From an uncultured Eubacteriales bacterium (lineage in GTDB: Bacteria > Bacillota > Clostridia > Peptostreptococcales > Anaerovoracaceae): DNA of 35,241 nt. The stretch spans positions 1 through 35,241 of the forward strand of contig ONRQ01000018.1 of assembly GCA_900320285.1 (NCBI GenBank), given 5' to 3'. Shown piece after piece: positions 35,178 through 35,241 of the stretch (position 1 is its first letter; every line of letters starts with the position of its first letter). The translations under genes and the position numbers were made by a program. The notes under the pieces were generated by a model. That model did not search any database and was not told the DNA's origin. It saw nothing but the letters and a program-made list of their open reading frames with translations.

Positions 35178-35241
35178 CCGTGAACGCTATGCGTTTGACC
35201 AAAAATCCTCCAAACCTTAGAATGTCGATGCGGTCTGCCAA

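Noticed and set aside
1-35241. CRISPR array, tRNA/rRNA genes, prophage or complete insertion sequence
   Set aside because: No regularly spaced repeats, cloverleaf-like tRNA sequences, transposase or phage genes were found in the reading.

Overview
The window looks like a chromosomal stretch from an anaerobic, low-to-mid-GC Gram-positive bacterium, most likely a gut or rumen member of the Clostridia. This rests on gene content and style: strong GGAGG ribosome sites, a Na+-pumping biotin-dependent decarboxylase, GPH and SDF symporters, a cellobiose ABC/GH94 locus, a SpoIIE-type phosphatase, and a MATE transporter fused to an RsbW-like ATPase. No finer taxonomic call can be supported. I see no rRNA, tRNA, CRISPR array or complete insertion sequence. 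No gene-free stretch exceeds 300 bases.

Region A (1-5928, + strand) is a tight four-gene block. It holds a nucleotide-binding (TrkA/RCK-like) protein with a C-terminal RyR domain, cut by the window edge; a two-TM potassium channel with a TVGYGD filter, RCK-like domains and its own C-terminal RyR domain; a membrane-anchored degenerate TIR protein; and a membrane-anchored TIR protein with an intact catalytic-type glutamate and a long TPR tail. The combination suggests a TIR-to-channel signalling module, possibly a stress or immune device. It is the most unusual part of the window.

Region B (5929-7313) is a minus-strand PLP aminotransferase with its own terminator and a divergent promoter region. 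Region C (7314-13107) is a six-gene operon: acyl-CoA-type carboxyltransferase, OadG-like subunit, separate biotin carrier, OadB-type Na+ pump, OadA-type carboxyltransferase lacking a biotin domain, and an aspartate/aromatic aminotransferase, ending at a hairpin terminator. Region D (13184-16785) holds two Asp/Glu racemases, a dicarboxylate/amino acid:cation symporter and a TSUP permease. Together C and D fit uptake of aspartate or glutamate, racemisation, transamination to oxaloacetate, and Na+-pumping decarboxylation, with the Na+ gradient feeding the symporter.

Region E (16935-18293) is a GPH-family sugar:cation symporter with a clean terminator. Region F (18579-25848) is a transmembrane beta-propeller/SpoIIE phosphatase, an FGGY sugar kinase and an unrecognised membrane protein on +, facing a convergent MATE-HATPase fusion on -. 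The phosphatase and the ATPase domain are the two enzyme types of partner-switching (RsbU/RsbW-like) circuits. Region G (25945-35094) is a cello-oligosaccharide locus: cytoplasmic GH5, GH94 cellobiose phosphorylase (-), and a LacI regulator followed by an ABC importer (binding lipoprotein, two permeases, MsmK/UgpC ATPase). LacI-type operators sit in the divergent GH94/lacI intergenic region. The right edge carries a terminator and a second strong palindrome.
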